DNA from: RGIG5612 sp045546255
GTDB lineage: Bacteria > Bacillota > Clostridia > Lachnospirales > Lachnospiraceae
Direction: 5' to 3'
DNA: 27,133 nucleotides
NCBI GenBank assembly: GCA_045546255.1
Contig: JAZQCK010000006.1
Span: 1-27,133, forward strand
Below, one piece after another: positions 7,889 through 16,044 of the stretch. The position numbers and the translations under genes were made by a program. Position 1 is the first letter of the stretch, and each line of letters opens with the position of its first letter. The notes under the pieces were generated by a model. It saw only the letters and a program-made list of their open reading frames with translations, was not told the origin of the DNA and did not search any database.

Positions 7889-9313
7889 TTATGCACTCAA
7901 AGATAATAGTGCATCTAATTTTTCTACGATTCGATGTTGCTCGTTCAGCGGTGGCAAAGGAAGTATATATTTGATCATCCTCACCATAGTAAGAGTATCT
8001 ACAGTAGTTCCGCCTGAATTACTATCAATTTGAGTTTTCATCATGTTTGAATTCATGACATAACGAAGATAGTACGGATCTACGCCGGCGTAGTTCTCAA
8101 AGCATAATACAGATGCATCTTTATAATAAAAATGATCAGACTCCTTCACCACATATGTTTTTCCAAGAGTCCCGACAGCACTAACCATCAAGTCTCCATC
8201 ACTCGGAACACCAGATTTTGAAAATTCATCATACAATTCTTCTGAAATATACAAATCATTGTCAACGAAACCGTTGTCCGCGAGTTTCGCAATCTCCCGC
8301 GCGCGATAAAAAGGAATCCCTTCTTTTCTCCAGTCGGATTGATGGACGCGCCTCGCAGAAACAATATTTACTATTTCTCCCCAGCACACCCATTTCCAGT
8401 TGTTCGGAATATCAAACGGAACATCATCTTCCACAACTTCAAGCTCCGATTTATCCTTCTTAATGCGCTTGGATTTAATTAACGCATTTTTCTTCTCCTG
8501 AACAATCCGATACAGCTCTTCAGCAGTTCCATCTTCTGGAAGCTGTTCTGTCAACTTTCCTTGAATGGCGGCATCTATCAATTTGCTCTTCAGAATTTCC
8601 TGGTTGAATGCATACTGGTTCTGCAAAGCATCGATCTTATCAAGGATTTCAAAAATAGCCTCGATTCTTTCAACTATTCTTCCCTGTTCTTCTAATGGCG
8701 GAACAGGAATCAATGATTGTTTCAAGATATTTTGAGTAACCTGATTAATCTGCTTACTATCATCACTAATAAAATTTCGCTTAAACACATCTGTGTTAAA
8801 GTAATAGTAAACATAACGAAATAGAGGCGTTCTGAAAACTGCCATAAATGCGCCAAAAGCGATAGTCTGCGAATCGCCTTCATAAATAGCGCACTTACCT
8901 ACCAATGCCTTACTTCCATTTCTTGCACAAATCAAAATGTCATTATTATTTAGATACTGGTTCTCTCTTATGTTGCAGGAAACCTTCACCAGGTCGGAAT
9001 AATCCATCTTCCCATTAACAATATTACTGGATCTTGCAACAATGATTCCATTCTCTGTTACATCTTCAGGATGATAGGTTAATCCGATATTTGTTGATCC
9101 AATATCGGAAAGCCGACACCAAGACCACGATGATGGTATATTATACGGAACCTCATCTTCAGAAAAATCCGGCTCAAATGATTTGTCTGCAATCTTTTTA
9201 CACAACTCATTAATCAAATCCGACGCTGGTGCATTCTGTGGTTTTTGCTCCACTAATTCACCTTTTAATGCCAGAAGCAGTATCCGATCTCTAATAGCCT
9301 TCGTATTAATCAA
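7889..9313 (-). CDS. hsdS: Type I restriction-modification specificity subunit HsdS
   Basis: A 474-residue specificity subunit with the usual two target-recognition domains, about residues 50-195 and 290-445, separated by helical conserved regions. The internal duplication is visible: RDRILLLALKGELVEQ near the N-terminus matches KLIDAAIQGKLTEQ in the middle, and PLEEQGRIVERIEAIF matches PLNEQHRIVEKLDALL at the end. Each recognition domain reads half of a split DNA target. The start is TTG at 9313, overlapping the hsdM stop as TTGA and preceded by GGGAGGT eight bases away, so a rare start codon is used at a coupled junction. I cannot predict the recognised sequence. No inverted repeats or spare hsdS fragments for phase variation are seen nearby. 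Confidence 0.95.
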   Translation of the reverse strand: MINTKAIRDRILLLALKGELVEQKPQNAPASDLINELCKKIADKSFEPDFSEDEVPYNIPSSWSWCRLSDIGSTNIGLTYHPEDVTENGIIVARSSNIVNGKMDYSDLVKVSCNIRENQYLNNNDILICARNGSKALVGKCAIYEGDSQTIAFGAFMAVFRTPLFRYVYYYFNTDVFKRNFISDDSKQINQVTQNILKQSLIPVPPLEEQGRIVERIEAIFEILDKIDALQNQYAFNQEILKSKLIDAAIQGKLTEQLPEDGTAEELYRIVQEKKNALIKSKRIKKDKSELEVVEDDVPFDIPNNWKWVCWGEIVNIVSARRVHQSDWRKEGIPFYRAREIAKLADNGFVDNDLYISEELYDEFSKSGVPSDGDLMVSAVGTLGKTYVVKESDHFYYKDASVLCFENYAGVDPYYLRYVMNSNMMKTQIDSNSGGTTVDTLTMVRMIKYILPLPPLNEQHRIVEKLDALLSLSA

Positions 9314-10728
9314 AGTTCGATACCTCCCAGCAGTTCTTTTAACTGAGCAACAGCCGCACTAATACCGTCTGCTTCTTCTTGCATCTCATCAAGAATCTCG
9401 ACAATAGAACGATCATCCTCTTCAGTAAAGTCAATCCACTTGAAGTTAAGGTCTTCACGTGCTTTGATATCTGCTTCAGTAAACCTACGCCACCTTCCGT
9501 TTGGATTGTTATCCTCATCGTATATTTCAACACGATCCTGTAAGTGACCGGAGCAATAGCAATCCACAAACTCTTGCAGATGATTTCTTGTCATCGGCTT
9601 TGTCGACATCGTATGCTTTACACCGGTTCGGTAATCATATACCCAGATGTCCTTTGTAGGTTCACCCTTTTCAAAGAAGAGCACATTTGTCTTGACACCA
9701 TTAGCGTAGAAGATTCCAGTAGGAAGACGTAAAATCGTGTGAAGGTTATAGTCCTTCATCAGTTTTTCTCTTACCTTCGCAGTTGCACCTCCATCAGTCA
9801 ATACGCTATCCGGCAGGACAACACCGACTCTTCCGCCAGTCTTCACGATAGACATGATGTGCTGCAGGAAGTTCACCTGATTATCTGTAGTTTTCACGAA
9901 TTCCGGCCTATTCGCGGATACTTCAACACTTCCCTGCGGACGTGTGCCAAACGGTGGATTAGTCATTACCACCTGATACAGATCATCCGTGGTCTCGATC
10001 AAAGAATCCTTATAGGCAATAGGACTCTTATTCACGCCGATATCATGCAGATACAGATTCATTGATGCCAGAGTGACAACGAGAGAAGTATTATCTGCTC
10101 CGTAAAGGGCATTATTCTTCAGGAACTTCTGCTTCTCAACATCCTTACTTTGCTTGCGCATGTGCTCATAGGCTGCAAGCAGGAATCCACCGGTTCCACA
10201 GCAGGGATCCGCAACGGTCTCTGTGATCTTAGGATCAATTACATCTACGATAGCACTGATCAGCGCTCTCGGTGTGAAATACTGACCGGCACCGCTCTTC
10301 TTATCCTGTCCGTTCTTTTCAAGGATTCCTTCATAGATAGCGCCCTTGAAATCACCCTCCATCATGTACCAGTTTTCCTCTGATACCATGTCAATGACTT
10401 TCTTCAGCATAACCGGACGATCAATCTTATTTGTCGCCTTGGTGAAAATGGTTCCGATAAGTCCTTCATCCTTTGAAAGCTCTTCTAGGATTTCCTCGTA
10501 CTTATCCACCAGATCCGTACCGTTGAGCTTAATAAGATCAGCCCACTTGTATCCATTCGGTATAGAGCTTCCCAGACCCAGTTCTTCCTTCTCATCATCC
10601 ATCTTCAAGAAGAGAAGATATGTCAGCTGCGTGATGTAATCGGTAAAGCCCACACCTGCTGCCGCAAGGACATTTGCGATATTCCATACTTTATTCAGCA
10701 ATGCGCCTTCTGTTTTCTGATTTGCCAT
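9310..10728 (-). CDS. hsdM: Type I restriction-modification N6-adenine methyltransferase HsdM
   Basis: A 472-residue methyltransferase. It has the helical N-terminal domain of HsdM (about 1-140), the QYFTPR segment (149-154), the AdoMet-binding motif I DPCCGTGGF (174-182) and the catalytic motif IV NPPF (257-260), the N6-adenine methylase form. With HsdS it methylates the host target site; with HsdR added it becomes the restriction complex. The ATG at 10728 follows the hsdR stop by one base, with AAGGTGG as ribosome site inside the hsdR end. All catalytic residues are intact. Confidence 0.96.
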   Translation of the reverse strand: MANQKTEGALLNKVWNIANVLAAAGVGFTDYITQLTYLLFLKMDDEKEELGLGSSIPNGYKWADLIKLNGTDLVDKYEEILEELSKDEGLIGTIFTKATNKIDRPVMLKKVIDMVSEENWYMMEGDFKGAIYEGILEKNGQDKKSGAGQYFTPRALISAIVDVIDPKITETVADPCCGTGGFLLAAYEHMRKQSKDVEKQKFLKNNALYGADNTSLVVTLASMNLYLHDIGVNKSPIAYKDSLIETTDDLYQVVMTNPPFGTRPQGSVEVSANRPEFVKTTDNQVNFLQHIMSIVKTGGRVGVVLPDSVLTDGGATAKVREKLMKDYNLHTILRLPTGIFYANGVKTNVLFFEKGEPTKDIWVYDYRTGVKHTMSTKPMTRNHLQEFVDCYCSGHLQDRVEIYDEDNNPNGRWRRFTEADIKAREDLNFKWIDFTEEDDRSIVEILDEMQEEADGISAAVAQLKELLGGIEL

Positions 10729-10729
10729 A

Positions 10730-13492
10730 TTATGCCACCTTTAATAAAAATCTTGATAGTACCTGCATCTCTTCTGCAAGCACCTTGCCTCCGAAACTCG
10801 TTACGCCTTTTCTCCAAAGATCCGTGTCGATCTCATTCAGTTCCTTCACAGAGATTGCACCATCATTGATAACAAATTCTGCTATCTGGCGCATGATTTC
10901 CACCTGGTCTTCTGTGAGTACACGCTGGTTCTGTCCGCAGTACAGAGCAAACCGTTTAGCGTAGCCATTGATGAGGCTGGTAAGCTTCTGGTTCTTCTTA
11001 TATGCATACCGCACAATCTGAATCAGATTGGTCAGAGCATTTACATTCGTCTTCACATCCAGTTCATCCACATTTCCTTCGGTATCCAGCACCTTGTAGT
11101 TCTTCCAGATCTGATAAACACCGTACTGCCTGCTCTCAGCCAGAAGCCGGTCACGAAGCTCACTCAACATCTCATGTGTGATAATGGTGTCTTCGGAATT
11201 GTAAATAATCCTGAGTGCTTCTATGCTATCCTTATTATCATTCAAGTACTTCTCGAAGTTCTCAATGAAGCTCTTTGCAGTTTCCTTGGAGAATCCTGCA
11301 TATATAACCTCATCCGGATCTTCCTCTGTTTTCAGAATATATCCGCGTTGCATTTCCAGAAGTTTGTTCCGGGCTGCGATATTACTGATCAAGCTGTAGA
11401 TCAGTGCCATACGCCTGCTATTATCGTGAGACGGATCTATATATTTAAACTGTTGTAGAATACCATCGTCAGTCGCCTGCTGAATATTTCCTGCAATCGT
11501 TCTCGGCGCAAAACCGTAGGTCGTAATAAAATAGTCCAGATGCCTGCCAAACAGCGGATTATCCTCATACCTTCTGTTGATAGTCGAGCAGTAATCTCTT
11601 AACAGCCATAGGTTCTCATCACTCACTTCATTGTGTGCAAGGTGCTCCAAAAGATGTTCCAGCGAAAGGATCCTCTTTCCCGGACTCGGATTGATAATCG
11701 GATGCGGGATAATCTTCTCATGCTCTGTTACACCAACACCGTCAACGATGTAATAGCACTCTTTAGTGTTCGCATTCGGTGTTACCTCACGAAGTTTGTC
11801 ATCGCTGATGATACGGCAGCCGCGTCCCTTCATCTGAGTATAGAGCACATCCGAATGGACATCTTTCATGAAAAGAACTACTTCAAGCGATCTTACATCT
11901 GTACCGGTCGCAACAAGTGTAACCGTCACTGCAACTCTGAAATCCTTTTCTGTTCTCAGATCTCTGATCAGCCCGTTGGAATCTCCAGAAGAATACGTGA
12001 TCTTCTGCACGAAATGCTCCGGAACCTCTTCGTTTTCAAACTCACTCTTGAAAACATCCTTCACGCCTTCCACGATCTCGGAAGCATGATTATCATCTTT
12101 TGCAAAGATCAATGTCTTCGGAATATATTCCCAGCTCTTTTCACGTTCCGGATACATTTCCTCATAAATAGCCTTCTTATATGCCGTCAGCACCTTCCTT
12201 ATCTGGTCTCTGTTTACTACAGACCGATCAAGCTGCATATTGTCATAATCTATTCGATGCGGTGCATCATACGTTGTGGTAACACCAGTCTTACGGACTG
12301 TTTCAGTAACCTTCGTGCCAGATCTGATAGCTCCACCGTGCTCCGTAATCTCTGTAGCAATACGGTAAACACGTGATGGAACATTAACGCCGTCTACCAC
12401 GGACTCATCGTAAGTGTATTCTTCGATGATGTTGTTATTGAAGAATGCATAAGCCTCTGGTGTAGGTGTCGCCGTAAGGCCAAGCACCTTTGCTCCTGAG
12501 AAATAGTCCAGGACGGCTCTCCACTTGCCATAGATGGATCTGTGGCATTCATCTACAATGATGAACTGGAAGTGATCCGAAGGAAGCTTAAGATCATCAC
12601 CAAGCGTGATGACTTCCTTCGTTTCCTTCTCTTCATCCGTCATAGTCTTTTCGTCTTCGGCATCTTCGCTGTCATCTGAAAGAGCCTGGCCTGTAAGCAC
12701 GGCAAAGAGCTTCTGAATTGTGGAAATAACGATATCTGCCTTTATATCGTTTTCCTTCTTCAGACGCTTGATCTCATACAGGGAACTCATTTCAACCTGT
12801 CCTTCTGTGCGGTCAAACTGACTGAACTCAGCTTCTGTCTGCCTTGCAAGATTATTTCTATCTACAAGGAAAAGGATCCTCTTTGTAGGCGTATAGTTTA
12901 AAAGCCTGTAGCTCGCAAGACAAGCAAGATAGGTCTTACCAGAACCGGTCGCAAGAATAGCAAGGTTTTTCTTCTTGCCCTCCTTCATCGACTTTTCAAG
13001 CTCGATCTCTGCATTGTACTGGCAATCACGAAGCCCTTTCTTTTCAAGACGCGGAAGCGCACCATACTCAGACACCTTATTGATGAGCGACAACATCTTC
13101 TTCGGAGAATGCATCTCTGAAAGCTCAACATAATCACCATCAGGATCTGTAAGCATGTTCTTGAAGTAGATTTTCTTTCCGTTCGCCATGTACACAAGCG
13201 GAATCAGGCCATGATACCACAGGCCATACCAATTCTGCGGGCTTCTGGCATAACCTTCAGCCTGCTTCTCGACCTCAGGTCCAAGCGGATTTTCTTCACG
13301 CTTTGCTTCAACTACAGCAATAGCCTTATCGTCGACAAAGAGCAGGTAGTCACTCTCTGTGTTTCCCTGCATAAGGCCTTCCTTCACAGCCGATGTTGAC
13401 TTGGGAATATACTCATTTCGTGACACGATATCCCAGCCAGCATTAATAAGCTGCTTATCGATTTTTACTCTTGCTTGTTCTTCCGGCAGCAT
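10730..13492 (-). CDS. hsdR: Type I restriction endonuclease subunit HsdR (EcoEI-like)
   Basis: A 920-residue restriction subunit. The nuclease domain is at the N-terminus with D48 in ESDYLLF and E62-A-K64 as the PD-(D/E)xK core. The SF2 translocase follows: Walker A ATGSGKT (181-187), DECH (314-317), TATPTP (340-345) and a second core containing ATGTDVRSLE and MKGRGCR. The C-terminal ~170 residues fit the EcoEI-type R C-terminal domain that binds the methylase. An acidic stretch at about 272-293, between motifs I and II, looks like a linker insert. The ATG at 13492 has AGGGAGA upstream. In complex with HsdM2HsdS it moves along unmethylated DNA and cuts at a distance. The gene looks fully functional. 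Confidence 0.95.
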   Translation of the reverse strand: MLPEEQARVKIDKQLINAGWDIVSRNEYIPKSTSAVKEGLMQGNTESDYLLFVDDKAIAVVEAKREENPLGPEVEKQAEGYARSPQNWYGLWYHGLIPLVYMANGKKIYFKNMLTDPDGDYVELSEMHSPKKMLSLINKVSEYGALPRLEKKGLRDCQYNAEIELEKSMKEGKKKNLAILATGSGKTYLACLASYRLLNYTPTKRILFLVDRNNLARQTEAEFSQFDRTEGQVEMSSLYEIKRLKKENDIKADIVISTIQKLFAVLTGQALSDDSEDAEDEKTMTDEEKETKEVITLGDDLKLPSDHFQFIIVDECHRSIYGKWRAVLDYFSGAKVLGLTATPTPEAYAFFNNNIIEEYTYDESVVDGVNVPSRVYRIATEITEHGGAIRSGTKVTETVRKTGVTTTYDAPHRIDYDNMQLDRSVVNRDQIRKVLTAYKKAIYEEMYPEREKSWEYIPKTLIFAKDDNHASEIVEGVKDVFKSEFENEEVPEHFVQKITYSSGDSNGLIRDLRTEKDFRVAVTVTLVATGTDVRSLEVVLFMKDVHSDVLYTQMKGRGCRIISDDKLREVTPNANTKECYYIVDGVGVTEHEKIIPHPIINPSPGKRILSLEHLLEHLAHNEVSDENLWLLRDYCSTINRRYEDNPLFGRHLDYFITTYGFAPRTIAGNIQQATDDGILQQFKYIDPSHDNSRRMALIYSLISNIAARNKLLEMQRGYILKTEEDPDEVIYAGFSKETAKSFIENFEKYLNDNKDSIEALRIIYNSEDTIITHEMLSELRDRLLAESRQYGVYQIWKNYKVLDTEGNVDELDVKTNVNALTNLIQIVRYAYKKNQKLTSLINGYAKRFALYCGQNQRVLTEDQVEIMRQIAEFVINDGAISVKELNEIDTDLWRKGVTSFGGKVLAEEMQVLSRFLLKVA

Positions 13493-13547
13493 AGTATCTC
13501 CCTTAATAACGTTTTTTCATTTGCCAAAGCGCTCTTATTAAACCAAA

Positions 13548-14168
13548 TTATAATCTTTTGCATAAATTATATTTATACAGCATATCTCTTTTTTTACAGG
13601 CGTTTTCAATATACTTTTTATAATCTGACTTAAAATCATCCCAAGATACAAATTGACAATAAGAATCCCATGTGCTGTCATAGATGTTGCTACACGGATT
13701 TGTCTTGTAATCACTTTTAACATTCATCATATTTTTACGAGCTAAATTATCTATATCTGAAACTACAGTAACAGCTTTCGTAGTATTACAGATTGAACAG
13801 CTATGTGTTGTTGAAGATATGAGGAAACTTTCCGCTTCAGGTGTATATACAGCAATTAATCCATTTGTTCGATTATTCTCACGATCCTCAAGAGAATATC
13901 TAATCTCATCATACATCCAGTCATCGTATCTTCCCCAAAAATCTTTTTGATGGTTTAATGCCTTTGGAGTTAATAGAACGATAGTTACACTTGTATCCCT
14001 TAATTTTTCATATAGATATTTTTGAATTGTTTCCTCGGACATCTGTGACCGATCTTCATCCTCAGACCTGTTAATAACATCTGTTGATTCATCAAATATG
14101 TCTCCTAGTTTATCCTTGTAAAACACCCCATCATCAAATCTAAATGAAATAAAAACTTTTCTTGCCAT
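13548..14168 (-). CDS. TIR-like (MTH538/DUF1863, ThsB-type) protein
   Basis: A 206-residue protein. The opening RKVFISFRFDD (residues 3-13) is the hallmark of the MTH538 TIR-like fold, followed by a long acidic helix region, the strand VTIVLLTP (61-68) and a WMYDEIRYSL helix (84-93) whose Glu88 corresponds in position to the conserved acid of TIR domains. The C-terminal third has four Cys (124, 127, 159, 171) and no further domain I know. The closest named relatives are the ThsB subunits of Thoeris, which make an NAD-derived signal on phage infection; that activity is inferred. The ATG shares one base with the stop of the upstream membrane-protein gene (TAATG). The hsdR start is 55 bases downstream, so it may be cotranscribed. 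No ThsA gene is present in the window. Confidence 0.82.
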   Translation of the reverse strand: MARKVFISFRFDDGVFYKDKLGDIFDESTDVINRSEDEDRSQMSEETIQKYLYEKLRDTSVTIVLLTPKALNHQKDFWGRYDDWMYDEIRYSLEDRENNRTNGLIAVYTPEAESFLISSTTHSCSICNTTKAVTVVSDIDNLARKNMMNVKSDYKTNPCSNIYDSTWDSYCQFVSWDDFKSDYKKYIENACKKRDMLYKYNLCKRL

Positions 14169-14608
14169 TAGATGCTCCCCTTTACTCTTAAAACAAGTAC
14201 CACTATTAAAATAATTATCATTGCAGGATAAAAAATATAAATACTTGGTGACTTAACTATATCAACTACTCTTAGTCTTGCTCGCTTGTAATCTTTTTTT
14301 TCAACAATTATTTCCATATTGAAATCTGCTACATGTTTTCCTTCAATGACAAGGGAATAAATATATCGCATCTTTCTCTCAAGCTTTAAATAATACGAAT
14401 CTAAAATCGCGAAAATAATAACTGGAACAAATGACAGAATAATAACAATTGTATGTTGATGTTGGTATGATATCATAGCAATTCCAGCGACGATGGTTGC
14501 AGAAAACCCTTTGAAGATTGCTGACGTGGTAGACATCCTTGAAATATTGTTTTGCAGCATCTGTAAATATTGAATTGTATCCGTATCTAAATTTATGTTT
14601 TCCCCCAT
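14168..14608 (-). CDS. Three-helix membrane protein paired with the TIR-like gene
   Basis: A 146-residue protein of unknown function. Three hydrophobic segments are clear: about 32-48, 52-74 and 121-141. The cytosolic-looking N-terminus has LQMLQNNISRMSTTS, which resembles a Q-x2-I-x-RM-x2-(N/T)S pattern I associate with a widespread uncharacterised membrane family seen next to TIR-like genes; this is recollection, not a search. Between helices 2 and 3 lies a charged loop of about 45 residues. The ATG at 14608 has AAAGGAAAA upstream. The one-base overlap with the TIR-like gene argues that they act together, plausibly as sensor/signal maker and membrane effector, but nothing in the sequence proves it. 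Confidence 0.75.
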   Translation of the reverse strand: MGENINLDTDTIQYLQMLQNNISRMSTTSAIFKGFSATIVAGIAMISYQHQHTIVIILSFVPVIIFAILDSYYLKLERKMRYIYSLVIEGKHVADFNMEIIVEKKDYKRARLRVVDIVKSPSIYIFYPAMIIILIVVLVLRVKGSI

Positions 14609-14852
14609 GAATTTTCCTTTCCCAATAAAGTAAGTGTTCCCTTTAAACCCGATTGTTGTAAAATTACCTGAGGCAACACTATATACAGGGGATGCCCTCC
14701 ACCCCTATTTTTATTATTATACTATAAAATACAATATCTTAATATATGCTCTACAAATCGATTGCGAAAGACACAATCTACTCTTCATCAGCCTATCATC
14801 CATACTGTCCCATAAAAACCACAAACAATAGTTCGCCTCTAATTGTGCCCCA
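14609..14852. other. Non-coding gap upstream of the membrane/TIR pair
   Basis: This A+T-rich stretch separates the defence island from the lipoprotein unit. I see no convincing gene; a 65-codon plus-strand frame at 14634-14831 has no ribosome site and no protein-like composition. It contains a likely minus-strand -10 box and ends at the terminator of the lipoprotein gene. Confidence 0.6.
14716..14744 (-). promoter_or_regulatory. Candidate promoter for the membrane/TIR pair
   Basis: A perfect TATAAT lies at 14721-14716 on the minus strand within very A+T-rich DNA. At 17 bases upstream the -35 is only TATTAA, a poor match. The distance to the ATG at 14608 gives a leader of about 100 bases. It is the only good -10 in the gap. 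Confidence 0.35.
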
Positions 14853-14890
14853 AACAAAAAACAACCAGCCCCGACTTTAGTCAGGACTGG
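14853..14890 (-). terminator. Rho-independent terminator after the lipoprotein gene
   Basis: On the minus strand an 11-base stem with two mismatches (CCAGTCCTGAC, loop TAAA, GTCGGGGCTGG; 14890-14865) is followed by TTGTTTTTTGTTT. It lies 38 bases after the lipoprotein stop and closes the unit made of the cupin remnant, the 158-residue protein and the lipoprotein. Confidence 0.8.
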
Positions 14891-14927
14891 ATATCGTTAA
14901 ATAGTTTTCAAATCTCTCTGCTGCTTA

Positions 14928-15536
14928 TTATTGATATACAAGTGGATTTTCCCATGAAAGATAGAGTTCTACTTTTGGCGTAGATTGGAATCCCCCTTCT
15001 ATTGTATACTCATCAACATCCGTATACACCATATGAATATAGTAGCCATCTTCAATAAGTTCTCTACCTAACATTTCGTTGTAAACTGGCTCACCTTTTG
15101 CCGCATAAATAATATGGTGAATCGCAGTCTCTCCATTTTTGTCCACTAGTTGCGCAGTGGTATTCATCGGTTTATCTTCTTCCCTAAGCCAGGATGTAAA
15201 ACCTGCATCTTTCAGTTTTTGAACATACTGTGCTGCTTTAGCGGGATCTATGTCCCTAAAAGTAAGGTCAAGACTATCTTTTCCGGGGTTGAGAGCATCG
15301 AGCGTACCTCCGAAATCCGGCGCAGGTACATCAGCAGGCCAGCCCTCAATCTCATGGACACTGTTCACGGTCGTCTCTTCCTCTGTGGTCTCTTCCTGCA
15401 CCGCTGTAGTTCCTGCATCCGCGTCCTGCTTCGGCGCACTTGCCGCTTCCCCTCCAGTATTCGCCTTGCCACATCCTGAAAGGACAAGGCCACTTACCAC
15501 AATTGCCGAAAGAATTAAAACAAGTAGCTTTTTCAT
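14928..15536 (-). CDS. Secreted lipoprotein of unknown function
   Basis: A 202-residue protein with a clear lipoprotein signal: positive MKK, a hydrophobic core and lipobox L19-S-G-C22, so the mature protein would be lipid-anchored on the outer face of the membrane. A Thr/Glu-rich linker (about 30-60) leads to a compact domain beginning near EGWPADVPAPDFGG. The phrase DPAKAAQYVQKLKDAGFTSW resembles small lipoproteins of Gram-positive anaerobes with a ferredoxin-like repeat, but I do not recognise a named family with certainty. The ATG has GAGGAGAG upstream. It follows the 158-residue gene by 23 bases and ends before a strong terminator. Role unknown. Confidence 0.75.
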   Translation of the reverse strand: MKKLLVLILSAIVVSGLVLSGCGKANTGGEAASAPKQDADAGTTAVQEETTEEETTVNSVHEIEGWPADVPAPDFGGTLDALNPGKDSLDLTFRDIDPAKAAQYVQKLKDAGFTSWLREEDKPMNTTAQLVDKNGETAIHHIIYAAKGEPVYNEMLGRELIEDGYYIHMVYTDVDEYTIEGGFQSTPKVELYLSWENPLVYQ

Positions 15537-15559
15537 TGTTCTCTCCTCTCTTGTTCCTC

Positions 15560-16036
15560 TTACCTAATCCACCTCATGGAAGAAAAGATTCCTTCCCAGA
15601 TGGCTGCGCTCTCTTCCTCAAGTTCTTTGCGATAATACACGTGCAGATAGTACATGGTTTTGTTGCGCTTGCAGATAAAGGACTCGCCAACCATTTGGAC
15701 TCCCTGCGCCTCATGTTCATAGCGGAAGCCTTTTGCATCTTCTCCGTCTATGGCTGCATCTTTCGTCGTCACCAGCCGGTATCCATATTGCTGCATCGGC
15801 TTGCTGATTTGTTTCTCCATGCTCTTGGCTGCGCCGGAGACGCCTGCGAGTGCTGTCAGAAGGCCGCTATGCCGCGCCCATCCGATACTGAGGAGCATAT
15901 GCTGCTCCGGATTGGAAAAGCTTTCGCCCTCTCCATCTTTGATCACATTCAGCTGGCTCTTCTCCTCCGCATCCATCTGGTAAAATCCGTCTGGACAGGA
16001 AAACCTTAATTCGTGATTGACTGCGACTATTTTCAT
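15560..16036 (-). CDS. Small soluble protein of unknown function, possibly PsbP/Mog1-like
   Basis: A 158-residue protein with no signal peptide or membrane helix. It starts MKIVAVNHELRFSCPDGFYQMD and ends with HVYYRKELEEESAAIWEGIFSSMRW, an overall layout (N-terminal strand pair, central helix, C-terminal strand-helix ending in a Trp) that recalls PsbP/Mog1-like folds used by many short uncharacterised bacterial proteins. That similarity is weak and only by eye. The ATG at 16036 follows a GAGGT site. It lies 8 bases after the cupin remnant and 23 before the lipoprotein gene, so all are cotranscribed. I cannot assign a role. Confidence 0.65.
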   Translation of the reverse strand: MKIVAVNHELRFSCPDGFYQMDAEEKSQLNVIKDGEGESFSNPEQHMLLSIGWARHSGLLTALAGVSGAAKSMEKQISKPMQQYGYRLVTTKDAAIDGEDAKGFRYEHEAQGVQMVGESFICKRNKTMYYLHVYYRKELEEESAAIWEGIFSSMRWIR

Positions 16037-16044
16037 CTCATACC

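Noticed and set aside
7870..7896. Upstream GTG start of mcrB
   Set aside because: The ATG at 7869 has a perfect AGGAGGT site; the GTG has none and its nine codons are not McrB-like.
7889..9313. Phase-variable specificity locus
   Set aside because: Only one hsdS, with no invertase and no inverted partial hsdS copies in the window.
11633..12376. Plus-strand open frame of 247 codons
   Set aside because: Antisense shadow of hsdR without ribosome site or recognisable protein features.
13548..14608. Complete Thoeris system
   Set aside because: No ThsA (SIR2-SLOG or macro-membrane) gene is present; only a ThsB-like protein and a small membrane protein.
14634..14831. Plus-strand frame of 65 codons in the island boundary gap
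   Set aside because: No ribosome site, tyrosine- and isoleucine-rich from A+T-rich DNA, no family resemblance.
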